This document shows positions 35,299-48,121 of a DNA stretch of 64,000 nt, in pieces. A program made the translations under genes and the position numbers. Under the pieces are notes generated by a model, which did no database searches, was not told the origin of the DNA, and saw only the letters and a list, made by a program, of their open reading frames with translations. The stretch comes from Treponema sp. (GTDB taxonomy: Bacteria; Spirochaetota; Spirochaetia; Treponematales; Treponemataceae), in NCBI GenBank assembly GCA_017484285.1, contig JAFUTH010000026.1:1-64000 (forward strand), read 5' to 3'. Numbering within the stretch: the first letter of the stretch is position 1; every line of letters begins with the position of its first letter.

Positions 35299-36596
35299 GT
35301 AAGACAGTCTATCTCGGAATCACGGGCGACATCATTCACCCCGGAATCATCAACATCATCACGGAAGGAGCAAAACTCGGCGAACTCACCGTTGGCTTGC
35401 TTACCGACAGTGCAATCGTAAGTCACAAACGGCTTCCCTACCTCACCTACGAGCAGCGAAAACAGGTCGTCGAAAATATCAAGGGCGTCTCGAAGGTCGT
35501 TCCACAGGAAGACTGGAGCTATGTCCCGAACCTCAAAACATACAAGCCCGACATTATGATTCACGGCGACGACTGGAAGACGAACTATCTTTCAAAAATC
35601 CGCGAAGAATGCTTTGAAACCGTCAAGGAATGGGGCGGCGAAATCGTGGAAATCCCGTACACAAAGGGAATCAACTCAACAGCCCTCAATGAGAACGCAA
35701 GCACAATCGGCACAACGCCAGACATCCGCCGTGCGACATTGCGCCGACTTCTTGCGGCAAAGCCCGTCGTTCGCATTCTTGAAGTGCATTCGGGCATCTC
35801 AGGTCTTATCGCAGAACACGCACAGGTCACAAAAGACGACGGCGTGCATCAGTTTGACGGCATGTGGTCTTCTTCGCTCACCGATTCCACTTCAAAAGGA
35901 AAGCCTGACATCGAGGCGGTCGATTTGACCACGAGAATGCAAAGCCTCACCGACATTCTTGAATGCACCACCAAGCCGATTATCTACGATGGCGACACAG
36001 GCGGAATCCCAGAGCACTTCGTCTTTACCGTGCGAACGCTTGAACGAAACGGCGTGAGCGCAGTCATCATCGAGGACAAAAAAGGACTCAAAAAGAATTC
36101 GCTCTTCGGCACGGAAGCAAAACAAGTGCTCGCCACCGAAGAAGAATTCTGTGAGAAAATCAGCGCGGGCAAAAAGGCACAGGTCACAAAAGACTTTATG
36201 ATTATCGCGCGAATCGAAGAAATTATCGCAGGCTACAGCGTTGACGAGGCGATTACAAAGGCATTCGCGGCGGTCAAAGCGGGCGCGGACGGCATCATGA
36301 TTCACTCAAAGGATAAAAGCGGCATGGACATCAAAGAATTCTGCGAGAAATTCCGCGCGGAATACAAGAATATCCCGATTGTCCTTGTTCCGACCACCTA
36401 CAACCAGTTCACCGAAAAGGAACTCGCTAGCTGGGGCGCGAACATCATCATCTACGCGAACCACATGCTCCGCTCTTCATACCCTGCAATGCACAAGTGC
36501 GCCGAAAAGATTCTCGAAGCGGAACGCTCGCTTGAAGTAAACGATATGTGTATGCCGATTAAAGAAATCTTGGAACTCATTCCTGGAACGAAATAA
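35295..36596 (+). CDS. aepX: Phosphoenolpyruvate phosphomutase with N-terminal nucleotidyltransferase-like domain
   Basis: A 433-residue enzyme making the C-P bond: phosphoenolpyruvate to phosphonopyruvate. Residues about 150-430 are the PEP mutase barrel with IYDGDTGG and the hallmark EDKKGLKKNS (E260-D261-K262). Residues 1 to about 140 resemble a cytidylyltransferase fold (GDIIHPGIIN), but the second His of the HxGH motif is Ile, so this domain may not be catalytic. AepX-like proteins of this length occur in Bacteroides capsule loci. First committed step of AEP synthesis. Confidence 0.93.
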   Translation: MSKTVYLGITGDIIHPGIINIITEGAKLGELTVGLLTDSAIVSHKRLPYLTYEQRKQVVENIKGVSKVVPQEDWSYVPNLKTYKPDIMIHGDDWKTNYLSKIREECFETVKEWGGEIVEIPYTKGINSTALNENASTIGTTPDIRRATLRRLLAAKPVVRILEVHSGISGLIAEHAQVTKDDGVHQFDGMWSSSLTDSTSKGKPDIEAVDLTTRMQSLTDILECTTKPIIYDGDTGGIPEHFVFTVRTLERNGVSAVIIEDKKGLKKNSLFGTEAKQVLATEEEFCEKISAGKKAQVTKDFMIIARIEEIIAGYSVDEAITKAFAAVKAGADGIMIHSKDKSGMDIKEFCEKFRAEYKNIPIVLVPTTYNQFTEKELASWGANIIIYANHMLRSSYPAMHKCAEKILEAERSLEVNDMCMPIKEILELIPGTK

Positions 36597-36606
36597 CGAG
36601 GAAACT

Positions 36607-39592
<2,986 letters not shown>

Positions 39593-39602
39593 AAACACAG
39601 GT

Positions 39603-40688
39603 ATGCCCCACATTCTCATCAACGGAAACTTTTTGTGCAGAAATCTCACTGGAATCGAGCGATTCGCGTTTGAAATCTGCGCGTGCTTGGACGAGATTTT
39701 GGCAGAAAAGAACGATTCTTCGCTTAAAATCTCGCTCCTTGCGCCATCAAATGCAACGGTCTTTCCCGAATACAAAAAAATTCAAGTGATTCCAGCGAAT
39801 TATCTCACAAGTTTCCCAAAATGGGATATGTTCTACTTCCCGAAAATGTGCAGAAAGCAAAAAGCAATTCCGCTCAATTTCTCAAACACCGCCCCGCTCT
39901 TTTTTAACACGGGCTTTGCCTTCCTGCACGACATCTACGCGCACGATTTCCCCGACGATTTCACTTCTTTTAAAGACAGGCTGATTCGTTTTTACAGCTG
40001 CTTTCACTACAAAAACATCGCCCGTCACGCAAAAAAAATCTTTACGGTCTCAGGATTCAGCAAGAATCAGATTCAAAAAGCGTACGGAGTTGAAAAAAAT
40101 CGCATTTCTGTGATTCCGAACGGTTGGGATCATTTCAAAACGATTCAAGAAGACGATGAGATTTTCAAAAAATTCCCGATGCTCGCCGAAAAGCCCTTTT
40201 TCTTTACGCTCGGAAGCCTTCAAAAACGAAAAAATCTCAAATGGATTCTGGAATACGCCAAAAAACACGCAGATGAAACTTTCGCCATCTCAGGAAAAGT
40301 CATCGGCGGCATGCACACACAGGAACTCGATGAGCTTTCCACGCTTCAAAATGTCGTTCTTCTCGGCTATGTTTCGGACGGCGAAGTCAAATCGCTCATG
40401 AAGCACTGCCGTGCATTCGTGTTCCCCTCATACTACGAAGGATTCGGAATTCCACCGCTTGAAGCACTCACAGTAGGTGCAAAAATCATCGTCGCCCAGT
40501 CGGCAAGTCTTCCAGAAATCTACGGAAACGCCGCCCAGTACATCGATTCTAGCAACACGGACTGCAATCTTTCGGAGCTTGCAGAAAAATCGGTTTCACA
40601 AGAAGAAATTGCGTGTGTTTTAAGCAAATTTACCTACCAAAATTCTGCAAACATGCTGTATAATGAGTTGAAGGAGGCTGGCGTATGA
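39603..40688 (+). CDS. Glycosyltransferase family 4
   Basis: A 361-residue GT-B enzyme: NLTGIERFAFEIC at the N-terminus, ISVIPNGWDHF linker, LGSLQKRKNLKWIL and the EX7E motif YEGFGIPPLEALTVG. The ATG at 39603 starts the fold (MPHILINGNF); the longer frame overlaps the previous gene. It overlaps the next gene by four bases. Linkage unknown. Confidence 0.88.
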   Translation: MPHILINGNFLCRNLTGIERFAFEICACLDEILAEKNDSSLKISLLAPSNATVFPEYKKIQVIPANYLTSFPKWDMFYFPKMCRKQKAIPLNFSNTAPLFFNTGFAFLHDIYAHDFPDDFTSFKDRLIRFYSCFHYKNIARHAKKIFTVSGFSKNQIQKAYGVEKNRISVIPNGWDHFKTIQEDDEIFKKFPMLAEKPFFFTLGSLQKRKNLKWILEYAKKHADETFAISGKVIGGMHTQELDELSTLQNVVLLGYVSDGEVKSLMKHCRAFVFPSYYEGFGIPPLEALTVGAKIIVAQSASLPEIYGNAAQYIDSSNTDCNLSELAEKSVSQEEIACVLSKFTYQNSANMLYNELKEAGV

Positions 40689-41821
40689 AAAGAGTTGCAA
40701 TTGTCCATGACTGGCTCGTCAATTACGGCGGTGCTGAGCGCGTTGTCGAAGAACTGCTCAAAATCTACCCCGAGGCAGATATTTTCACGCTCGTTTACGA
40801 CAAAAAAAAGATGGGAAAGATTTTCCCGCCCGAGCGCGTGCACACTTCCTTTTTACAAAAACTTCCGTTCGCGACGAAATTATACACAAAACTGCTCGCG
40901 TTTATGCCGAAAGCCTTTGAGTCGTTTGATTTTTCAAACTACAAGCTCGTCATCTGCTCGTCTTCAAGCTGCGCAAAAGGCGTCATCACTCCCCCGCTCG
41001 TGCCGCACGTCGCCTACATTCACACGCCCATGAGATACGCATGGGACAAATACTTCGACTACCGAAATCAGAGCGGGCGTCTCACGAAATTCTTCATGAA
41101 CCGCTGGATGCCGAAAATCCGTCTGTGGGATTACGTCTCAAGCCAGCGCGTCGACACCTTAATCGCAAACTCCGCATATATTTCGCGCCGCATCAAAAAA
41201 TACTGGAATCGTGACTCGCAAGTGATTTATCCGCCGGTAAATGTCCGAGACTTGCAGCCGAACGGAAAACCGCCCGAAGACTTTTTCGTCGTGTTCAGCC
41301 GTTTTGTGCCGTACAAGCGCATTGACTTGGCGATTCAAGCCTGCGGAAACCTCAAAAAAAATCTCGTCGTCATCGGTTCGGGCTCTCAAAAAAAAGAGCT
41401 CAAAAAACTCGCCTCAAAGTACAAAGATGTCAACATCACGTTCACGGGGCGGATTCGCGACGATGAGGTGCGCGATTATCTCCAGCGGTGCCGTGCGCTC
41501 ATTTTTTGCGCCGAAGAGGATTTCGGCATCATTCCCGTTGAGGCGCAGTGCTGCGGTCGGCCCGTGATTGCGTTCGGAAAAGGCGGCGCGCTTGAGACGG
41601 TCATCAACGGAAAAACGGGCACATTCTTCGCCCACGCAACTCCTGACTCCGTGGAGCGCGCAATCAATCGCTTTGAGGAGCTTGAGTCGCAGGGCGCGTT
41701 CGATGCAAATTTCATCTCTCAGCACGCAAAGCGTTTCTCTCAGGAACGATTCAGCCGCGAAATAAAAGAAGCAATCGACAACACGCTTATCAAACTCGAT
41801 GAGGAAACGAGCAACAAATGA
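40685..41821 (+). CDS. Glycosyltransferase family 4
   Basis: A 378-residue GT4 enzyme of the mannosyltransferase-like group: VAIVHDWLVNYGGAERVVEE, VAYIHTPMRYAWDKYFDY, QVIYPPVN, FSRFVPYKRIDLAI and the EX7E segment EEDFGIIPVEAQCCGRPV. AAGGAGG precedes the ATG. It may use a GDP sugar, perhaps the GDP-heptose or GDP-mannose made by the cell; this is inference from family resemblance. Confidence 0.9.
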   Translation: MKRVAIVHDWLVNYGGAERVVEELLKIYPEADIFTLVYDKKKMGKIFPPERVHTSFLQKLPFATKLYTKLLAFMPKAFESFDFSNYKLVICSSSSCAKGVITPPLVPHVAYIHTPMRYAWDKYFDYRNQSGRLTKFFMNRWMPKIRLWDYVSSQRVDTLIANSAYISRRIKKYWNRDSQVIYPPVNVRDLQPNGKPPEDFFVVFSRFVPYKRIDLAIQACGNLKKNLVVIGSGSQKKELKKLASKYKDVNITFTGRIRDDEVRDYLQRCRALIFCAEEDFGIIPVEAQCCGRPVIAFGKGGALETVINGKTGTFFAHATPDSVERAINRFEELESQGAFDANFISQHAKRFSQERFSREIKEAIDNTLIKLDEETSNK

Positions 41822-42894
41822 GAATCGCGATTGACTGCCGCATGATTGGCTCGGGCGGAATCGGCTCGTTCATCTCGGAGCTTGTTCCCTGCTTTCTCGA
41901 AGAAAACGAATGTCTTGTCATCGGTACGCACGAGCAATGCACTGATTTCGTGCGCATGCAGAACGTCGAATTCTGCTATTGTGATGTCAAGCCGTTCAGT
42001 GTTACCGAGCTTTTTGCCTTTCCGTTTGATGTGCTCGAGAAAATCGCCCAGTATGACTACTATTTTACGCCGTACTGCAATATTCCGGGCGGCATTGACA
42101 TTCCGATTTTTTCGACGATTCACGATGTCGTCTTTCTCGACGTCAAAGGGCTCACCGGCGTTTTCGGAAAGATTGCGCGAAAGCTTTTTTACAAACGGGC
42201 TGTCAATTATTCCGACGCCATTTTTACGGTCTCTGAGTTTTCTAAAGAGCGGATTTTGCATCATCTTCACCCCAAAAAGCCGGTCGAAGTTGTCTACAAC
42301 ACGGCTCCCAAATATCTCTCGGCTTCATTTGAGGGCGAGCTTCCCAAAAAGAAAGACCAGATTCTCTTCGTCGGGAACATCAAAAAACACAAGGGCTTAC
42401 AAATTCTGCTCGACGCATATGACACTGCGCGCAAAAAGAGCGATTCATTTCTCTCAAAGCTCGTGATTGTCGGAAATGCCGACAATTTCCGCACGGGAGA
42501 TGAAGAAACGGTGCGCCGCTTGCAGGAACTGTCCGCACAAGAAGGCTCCGTCGAGTTCACGGGGCGCATCTCAAACGACGAGCTCAAGTATCTCTATGCC
42601 GAGTCGCGCCTGTTGGTGCAGCCATCGCTGTACGAGGGATTCGGCATTCCCCCGCTTGAGGCGATGACGGTCGGCACGCGCGCGCTCATCTCCGACATTC
42701 CCGTCTTCAAAGAAATCTATGCACGTTTTCCCGTCACGTTCTTTAAAACAGGCGACGCTGCTGATTTGGCAGAAAAATTGCTTTCAATCAACGACGCGCC
42801 TTTCACCGAAGAGGAGCGCTCAATCATTCACAACACATACTCGTACCAAAAGTCGGCGGAGAAAATCATTGAAGTAATGGGCAAAAGAGAGTAA
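41818..42894 (+). CDS. Glycosyltransferase family 4
   Basis: A 358-residue GT4 enzyme: GSGGIGSFISELVP at the N-terminus, FTVSEFSKERIL, LFVGNIKKHKGLQILL and YEGFGIPPLEAMTVG. It overlaps the previous gene by four bases and precedes the initiating transferase, so it probably adds an early sugar of the repeat unit. Confidence 0.9.
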   Translation: MRIAIDCRMIGSGGIGSFISELVPCFLEENECLVIGTHEQCTDFVRMQNVEFCYCDVKPFSVTELFAFPFDVLEKIAQYDYYFTPYCNIPGGIDIPIFSTIHDVVFLDVKGLTGVFGKIARKLFYKRAVNYSDAIFTVSEFSKERILHHLHPKKPVEVVYNTAPKYLSASFEGELPKKKDQILFVGNIKKHKGLQILLDAYDTARKKSDSFLSKLVIVGNADNFRTGDEETVRRLQELSAQEGSVEFTGRISNDELKYLYAESRLLVQPSLYEGFGIPPLEAMTVGTRALISDIPVFKEIYARFPVTFFKTGDAADLAEKLLSINDAPFTEEERSIIHNTYSYQKSAEKIIEVMGKRE

Positions 42895-42907
42895 AATAAA
42901 ACATCTT

Positions 42908-44332
42908 ATGACGAACGACGAATATAAAAAGTTTTTTAAGAAAAATTTCTGGCGAACCAGTTCATTCACTTCAGGCGCGGCTCTCATGGTTGTCGATGCA
43001 ATTGTCGTCATGCTCTGCATCGGAATTTCGTTTTTCATCATCAATCTTATCAACCATCACTGGATAAATTTCCGCTCGTTCGTCACCTACTGGGTGTATC
43101 TTCCGCCCATGCTGGCTGTGTTTTACGCGGCGGGCTTGTATCCAGGTCTCGTCTATCCGCCGGCTGATGAGGTCAAAAAATTCGCAATCTGCTCGTTCTT
43201 TGCGTTTGCGGGCATCGCGCTCTCAATCACGGTCGAGGACGCTGACGACAAGATTCCTATCATGGTCGCGCTCATTTTGGCAACGCCGTTCGCGCTCATT
43301 TTGCTTCCGACCGCGCGTGAATTTGCCCGCGCTATTTTTTCAAAACGAAAGTGGTTCGGCGTTCCGGCGGTCATCTATGTCACGGGTGCGTCGGGTGATG
43401 TCATCATCGAGCGTCTTTTAAAACGCCCTGATTTGGGCTACAAGCCAGGCATGATTGTCGACAGCAACGCGCTCATTCCGAGCGAAAAATTCGGAATTCC
43501 GGTTTATCCGCCCTCAAAAGAAACATTCGACCTCGTTAAGTCATTCGGCATCAAAGTCGCGATTCTCTGCGATTACGCGCGCGACACCACGTACATCAAT
43601 TCCTATTACCGCTACACGATTCAAGTGCCGCGCATCAATGATGTCTCCACTATTTCCACGAATGTGCGCGATTTCGGCGGTATCTTGGGCTTTTCGTCAA
43701 CGCACAACCTCACCAAGCGCGTAAGTCTCTTTTGGAAGCGCTTCATCGACCTTTTTTTGCTCCTCATTTCTTCGCCGCTTACGATTCCGCTTACGATTGT
43801 CGTCGCAATTATCGTCAAGGCAACAAGCCCCGGTCCCGTCTTTTACGGGCACAAGCGCACGGGAAAGAACGGCAAAGAGTTCAAATGCTGGAAATTCCGC
43901 TCAATGGTAATCGATGCCGACAAGCAGCTCGAAAAAATCCTCGCCGAAAATCCCCAAATGCGCGCCGAATGGGAAAAAGACCGCAAATTCACGAATGACC
44001 CGCGCGTCACCAAAATCGGCAAAATCCTGCGCAAAACGAGCATCGACGAGATTCCGCAGTTCTTCAATATTCTCACGGGCGAGATGAGCTTTATCGGTCC
44101 GCGCCCCGTTACCGAGCCTGAGCTCAAAAAATACGGCACAAAGGCAGAATTCATTCTCTCGGTTCAGCCAGGATTAAGCGGCATGTGGCAGATTTCCGGC
44201 CGCAGCGACACCGGCTACGAAGAGCGCGTCACGCTCGATTCCTACTACATTCAGAACTGGTCTGTCTGGCTCGACATTTGGATTATCATCAAGACCGTCT
44301 ATGTCGTCATCAGGGGAAAAGGTGCGTACTAA
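42908..44332 (+). CDS. Undecaprenyl-phosphate sugar phosphotransferase, WbaP type
   Basis: A 474-residue polyisoprenyl-phosphate hexose-1-phosphate transferase that starts glycan synthesis on the inner leaflet. Four to five N-terminal helices, a nucleotide-binding-like middle domain (about 145-270), one membrane-entry helix (about 280-305) and the catalytic domain with SPGPVFYGHKRTGKNGK, FKCWKFRSM, TSIDEIPQFFNIL and GPRPVTEPEL. Length and order match WbaP/Cps2E types. It overlaps the next gene's likely GTG start. Confidence 0.93.
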   Translation: MTNDEYKKFFKKNFWRTSSFTSGAALMVVDAIVVMLCIGISFFIINLINHHWINFRSFVTYWVYLPPMLAVFYAAGLYPGLVYPPADEVKKFAICSFFAFAGIALSITVEDADDKIPIMVALILATPFALILLPTAREFARAIFSKRKWFGVPAVIYVTGASGDVIIERLLKRPDLGYKPGMIVDSNALIPSEKFGIPVYPPSKETFDLVKSFGIKVAILCDYARDTTYINSYYRYTIQVPRINDVSTISTNVRDFGGILGFSSTHNLTKRVSLFWKRFIDLFLLLISSPLTIPLTIVVAIIVKATSPGPVFYGHKRTGKNGKEFKCWKFRSMVIDADKQLEKILAENPQMRAEWEKDRKFTNDPRVTKIGKILRKTSIDEIPQFFNILTGEMSFIGPRPVTEPELKKYGTKAEFILSVQPGLSGMWQISGRSDTGYEERVTLDSYYIQNWSVWLDIWIIIKTVYVVIRGKGAY

Positions 44333-45863
44333 GGTCGCAATTGTCTTTTTTCTTCTCTCATTCCCTCTTTTTTCCGAACGCTATCAGATTTCCGATGTCA
44401 CGTATACGCTCGAAAAGACTCGTGAGCAGGATTTAAAACGCGTTGTTCCCATCAATACTGATAAAATCTTTGAAAGCAAGGAAGACTTAGACTCGTATCT
44501 CGCCGATTTACAACAGCGGCTCATGAACACGCGAGCGTTTGACACAGTGGAAATTGAAATCTCAGATGACACAGATGAAAACGAAATCACGCAGATTTCG
44601 CTTCACATCAGCGCACAGGACACAAAATCACTTCTCATTCTGCCCTACCCGAAGTATGACTCAAATTCCGGGCTGATTTTTAAAATCAAGCTCAAGGACG
44701 TCAACTTTTTGGGCACGATTAACACGCTCAATTTCGGCGTTTTTGCCGGGCTGAAAGAGGACATCGAGACGGGCGACCAAAATCTTACGTTTGGCGCAGA
44801 ATTCGACTACCGCTATCCGTTTCAAGCAGGTCCGTTCATCTGCTCATGGAACAACAGCTTTGAGTTCGACTACACGCGCGGGATCGACGTTCTCGAGTTT
44901 TGGACTGGCACGGGCTTTACGTTCGAGCTTCCGTTCTCTCGCGTTTCGTTTGTGCTCGACATCAGCGAGCAGGCAAACCGGGATTTGGAGTATGATGAGT
45001 ACGGCGACACGCAGTATTTTACGAGCGGTGTCATGCTCTCCGTTCCCGTAAAACTCTTTGACATTGAAAACTGGGGCTACGTGCTCTGGACGCCGTTCAT
45101 TGACGGAAAAATCAGCTACGACAAAGACGGAATCAGCGCACAAAACGACGACCTTGCAAGCCCAGTCATTTCAGCAGGACAGTCGCTCTCAACGGCACGA
45201 ATCAACTGGCACGGGAATTTCCGCTCAGGCGTGTCGGCAAAACTGGGGCATTCAGTCGGCTATGATTTTATGCAGGACGAAATTGAGCCGCGTGTATACG
45301 GAGAACTACAGCTCTTTAAAGCATTCGCCTACGCTGGCATCAACGCGCGCTTTACGGCGTTTCTCACAAAATCGAACCGTGGCGAAGTCGGTGAGCTGAT
45401 TCGCGGCGTGCTTGACGAACAGCTCTATCTCAATTCGACGCACAAATCGCTCAAAACGCCGTCTGCGCTCGTTTTGAACCTCGACCTGCCGATTCATCTC
45501 GTAACGACTGACTGGAATTTGTGGCTCGACACGCTCTTCGGTGAAGACTCATGGTTTTCGCGCACGTTTTCATGGACGGGGAAATTTAATTTCGAGATGC
45601 AGGCGTCGCCCTTTGTCGACATTGCGCTCACCAAAAACGAAATCACCGGGCGGCTTTTTTCGTCAAAAGACGGCTGGTACACGGGCGGGCTTGAGATTTT
45701 GGTCTTCCCCGAGCGATGGAAAGGTATCGTCATGCGGGCAAGTGTGGGGCTAGACCTCGGAAGAGCGCTCATCGCAAAGAAAGCGCCTGAAAAAATCGAC
45801 CTCTCCTGGCGCGAGCATGTCAAAAAATATGAGATTTATGCGGGAATCGGCTTGCACTACTAG
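44322..45863 (+). CDS. Omp85/POTRA-like outer-membrane protein
   Basis: A 513-residue exported protein. The GTG at 44322 is preferred over an ATG at 44301 because AGGGGA sits four bases before it and it begins the signal peptide directly (MRTKVAIVFFLLSFPLFS). Residues about 20-125 look like a POTRA-type domain (LQQRLMNTRAFDTVEIEI) and the remainder like a barrel ending in GIGLHY. It could export or insert something for the glycan system, or be a general TamA/BamA-like factor. It closes the operon. Confidence 0.75.
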   Translation: MRTKVAIVFFLLSFPLFSERYQISDVTYTLEKTREQDLKRVVPINTDKIFESKEDLDSYLADLQQRLMNTRAFDTVEIEISDDTDENEITQISLHISAQDTKSLLILPYPKYDSNSGLIFKIKLKDVNFLGTINTLNFGVFAGLKEDIETGDQNLTFGAEFDYRYPFQAGPFICSWNNSFEFDYTRGIDVLEFWTGTGFTFELPFSRVSFVLDISEQANRDLEYDEYGDTQYFTSGVMLSVPVKLFDIENWGYVLWTPFIDGKISYDKDGISAQNDDLASPVISAGQSLSTARINWHGNFRSGVSAKLGHSVGYDFMQDEIEPRVYGELQLFKAFAYAGINARFTAFLTKSNRGEVGELIRGVLDEQLYLNSTHKSLKTPSALVLNLDLPIHLVTTDWNLWLDTLFGEDSWFSRTFSWTGKFNFEMQASPFVDIALTKNEITGRLFSSKDGWYTGGLEILVFPERWKGIVMRASVGLDLGRALIAKKAPEKIDLSWREHVKKYEIYAGIGLHY

Positions 45864-45875
45864 CTGATTCAAAGG

Positions 45876-46973
45876 CTAGCGAATGATGCTCATCTTTGCG
45901 GCGGCGCGGCAGTATGAGTCCGGTGCATGTTCTGCGATAATGGTGAGCATCGCATTCGCATAGAGCACATTTCCGCGCGCGGCTGTCTTTTTGCAAAAAT
46001 CAATCAGATAGTTCCAAAAATGATTTCCCTCGCACCACTCGGTAATGTCCTCGTATTCGCCGATTTTCTGCAAGAAGAGCGCGAGCGTCGTGTATTCATA
46101 GCTTGCGTCTCTGCCCGAGATTGACGTGAGAATGTGGCTGAACGACTCGACCGTGCCGAGTGCCGAAGAAAAGAGCGAATTTTCCGCCTCGCCCTCTTTT
46201 TCAAAAATCACGCTGATGTTATAGAGCGCGCCGAGCGTTTTGGGAGACGACACGCGGAACAAATCAAAGAAACGGTCGACGTTCTCAGCCTTGTTTGCGT
46301 CGATAATTCTGAGCATTGCGCGCCTGAGCACGTCGTCCTGATAGTTTTTGTCGTTATTGAGAATCAAAAGAAGCGCCTGCTTGTATTTTTCAGTCTCGTT
46401 TTGGTGGTACATCAAATCCGCCATTTCATAGAGAATCTCATAGAGCTGGTCGGGAATATCGAGGAACGTGCTTTCCATGCGGGCTTTTTCGTAAAAATCA
46501 ATCGCCGTCTTGAACTCGCCCTCGAGCCGATAGATTTTTCCGATGAGAAAATCAGCTTCGGGATACACGCGCTTTTCGCGCGCCCAGTCTTCCATTTTGT
46601 GCACCGAATACTGGAAATAGGCGGCTCCATAGCGCTCAAGGTATTTGTTGATGAGAGAGATTGCTTCGGTTTGGTCGCGCTCTTTTAAGACCTCAAGAAC
46701 GGCGTCAAAATCCTCACCGGCACGGCGCACGGCAAGCGGAGAGAGCGCGACGTCGAAGATGTAGACCTCATAGTCGCTTTCTGCCACACGGTTCGCTTTT
46801 GCTTTTGTGGCGAGATTCATCGCTTTTGAGAATTCGCCCTTATCAAAGGCAAATTGCGCGTCTTGCAAAATGCGCCACGAATACTCGCTCGACTCAGGCT
46901 TTTTAGGAACGCCTTGCGCAAAAAGAGAAGAAAAAGCCAAAAGCAACCATGCTGACAGAACAAATTTTTTCAT
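45876..46973 (-). CDS. Exported TPR-like repeat protein
   Basis: A 365-residue protein with a signal peptide (cut near FAQ, residue 20) and helical hairpins resembling tetratricopeptide repeats (FDKGEFSKAMNLATKAKAN; LEGEFKTAIDFYEKARM). Such periplasmic proteins act as scaffolds. It follows ispG by 33 bases on the same strand and may share its transcript. Confidence 0.75.
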   Translation of the reverse strand: MKKFVLSAWLLLAFSSLFAQGVPKKPESSEYSWRILQDAQFAFDKGEFSKAMNLATKAKANRVAESDYEVYIFDVALSPLAVRRAGEDFDAVLEVLKERDQTEAISLINKYLERYGAAYFQYSVHKMEDWAREKRVYPEADFLIGKIYRLEGEFKTAIDFYEKARMESTFLDIPDQLYEILYEMADLMYHQNETEKYKQALLLILNNDKNYQDDVLRRAMLRIIDANKAENVDRFFDLFRVSSPKTLGALYNISVIFEKEGEAENSLFSSALGTVESFSHILTSISGRDASYEYTTLALFLQKIGEYEDITEWCEGNHFWNYLIDFCKKTAARGNVLYANAMLTIIAEHAPDSYCRAAAKMSIIR

Positions 46974-47006
46974 AAAGATGCTGATTCCTTGAGGGAAAAC
47001 GCGCGA

Positions 47007-48110
47007 TTAGAGCGTTTGCAACATTTCCTCAAATACAGTATCGGCATCTTTTTCATCAATCGTGCGTACAATTTCACCTTTTTTGAAGATAATTGCCTTT
47101 CCGCCCGCGCCCGCAATGCCAATGTCGGCGTGCTTGCCCTCGCCCGGTCCGTTTACGACGCAGCCCATGACGGCGACGGTGATGTCTTTCTTCATGGAAA
47201 GGAGTTTGTTCTGCCATCGATCCATGAACGCGTGCACGTCAAATCCCTGTCTGCCACAGCGCGGACAGCTTACGAGCGTAACTCCGCCCTGCCGCTTTCC
47301 GCACTCTCGCAAAATCTCAAGCCCCGTGATGACTTCGTTTTCGGGCGTTGAAGACAGCGACACGCGAATAGTCGAGCCGATTCCCTCGCGCAAAAGATGG
47401 CTGAACGCGAGCGTTGATTTGACGACTCCCGTAATCAAAGGACCGGCTTCCGTAACGCCCACATGGAGCGGAATGTCGTATTTTGAGGCGAAATCTTCAT
47501 TGGCTTCGATTGTTTCGGCGACAGAACTTGCCTTCATGCTCACGACGAACTGGTCGAAGTTGAGCTCATCGAAGACGGCGCATTCACGCGCGGCGGTTTC
47601 GCTCAGAGCGACGGCACGCGTCATATCGCCCTTTTCGACTTTTTCGCGCAAATCATGCGGAAGAGAGCCTGAGTTTACGCCGATTCGGATGGCAACGCCC
47701 TTTTGCTTGCAGCCGTTTACGACCGCTTCAACACGGTCACGGGCGCCGATATTGCCAGGATTGATTCTGATTGCCGCTACCGGTCCTTCAAGGCATTTTA
47801 ATGCGAGCCGATAGTCAAAGTGGATGTCCGCAACGAGCGGCATTGAGGTTGATTTGCAGATTTCGATGAAACTTTCCGCGCTTTCCATGTCTGGAACGGC
47901 GAATCGGATAATGTCGCAGCCGAGCATTTTGAGAGAAGCAATCTTATTGCGAATTGCCTCGAGGCGAGCGGAATCGTCTTTTACGCCGACAATCCCCTCT
48001 TTCCACATCGTCTGAATCGTGACGGGATTGCTCCCGCCAACGATTATTTTGTCGACATTGTCAAATCCACCAACCGTGACACAGCGCGGCGTGTAGAATG
48101 AGTTTGCCAT
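47007..48110 (-). CDS. ispG: 4-hydroxy-3-methylbut-2-enyl diphosphate synthase
   Basis: A 367-residue [4Fe-4S] enzyme of the MEP isoprenoid pathway, which supplies undecaprenyl phosphate for glycan synthesis. N-terminal barrel (VTIQTMWKEG, IRFAVPDMESAES, VADIHFDYRLAL) and C-terminal cluster-binding segments SCPRCGRQGFDV and GCVVNGPGEGKHAD. It begins 11 bases after the lipoprotein gene with no Shine-Dalgarno site visible. Confidence 0.96.
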   Translation of the reverse strand: MANSFYTPRCVTVGGFDNVDKIIVGGSNPVTIQTMWKEGIVGVKDDSARLEAIRNKIASLKMLGCDIIRFAVPDMESAESFIEICKSTSMPLVADIHFDYRLALKCLEGPVAAIRINPGNIGARDRVEAVVNGCKQKGVAIRIGVNSGSLPHDLREKVEKGDMTRAVALSETAARECAVFDELNFDQFVVSMKASSVAETIEANEDFASKYDIPLHVGVTEAGPLITGVVKSTLAFSHLLREGIGSTIRVSLSSTPENEVITGLEILRECGKRQGGVTLVSCPRCGRQGFDVHAFMDRWQNKLLSMKKDITVAVMGCVVNGPGEGKHADIGIAGAGGKAIIFKKGEIVRTIDEKDADTVFEEMLQTL

Positions 48111-48121
48111 GAGAGAGATGC

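Noticed and set aside
45860..45879. Hairpin between the convergent genes ending at 45863 and 45876 as a terminator
   Set aside because: Only five base pairs (CTAGC/GCTAG) with no T run; it mostly reflects the overlapping stop regions.
47062..47814. 250-codon open frame on +
   Set aside because: It lies entirely antisense to ispG, whose motifs are intact; it has no domain, signal peptide or ribosome site.
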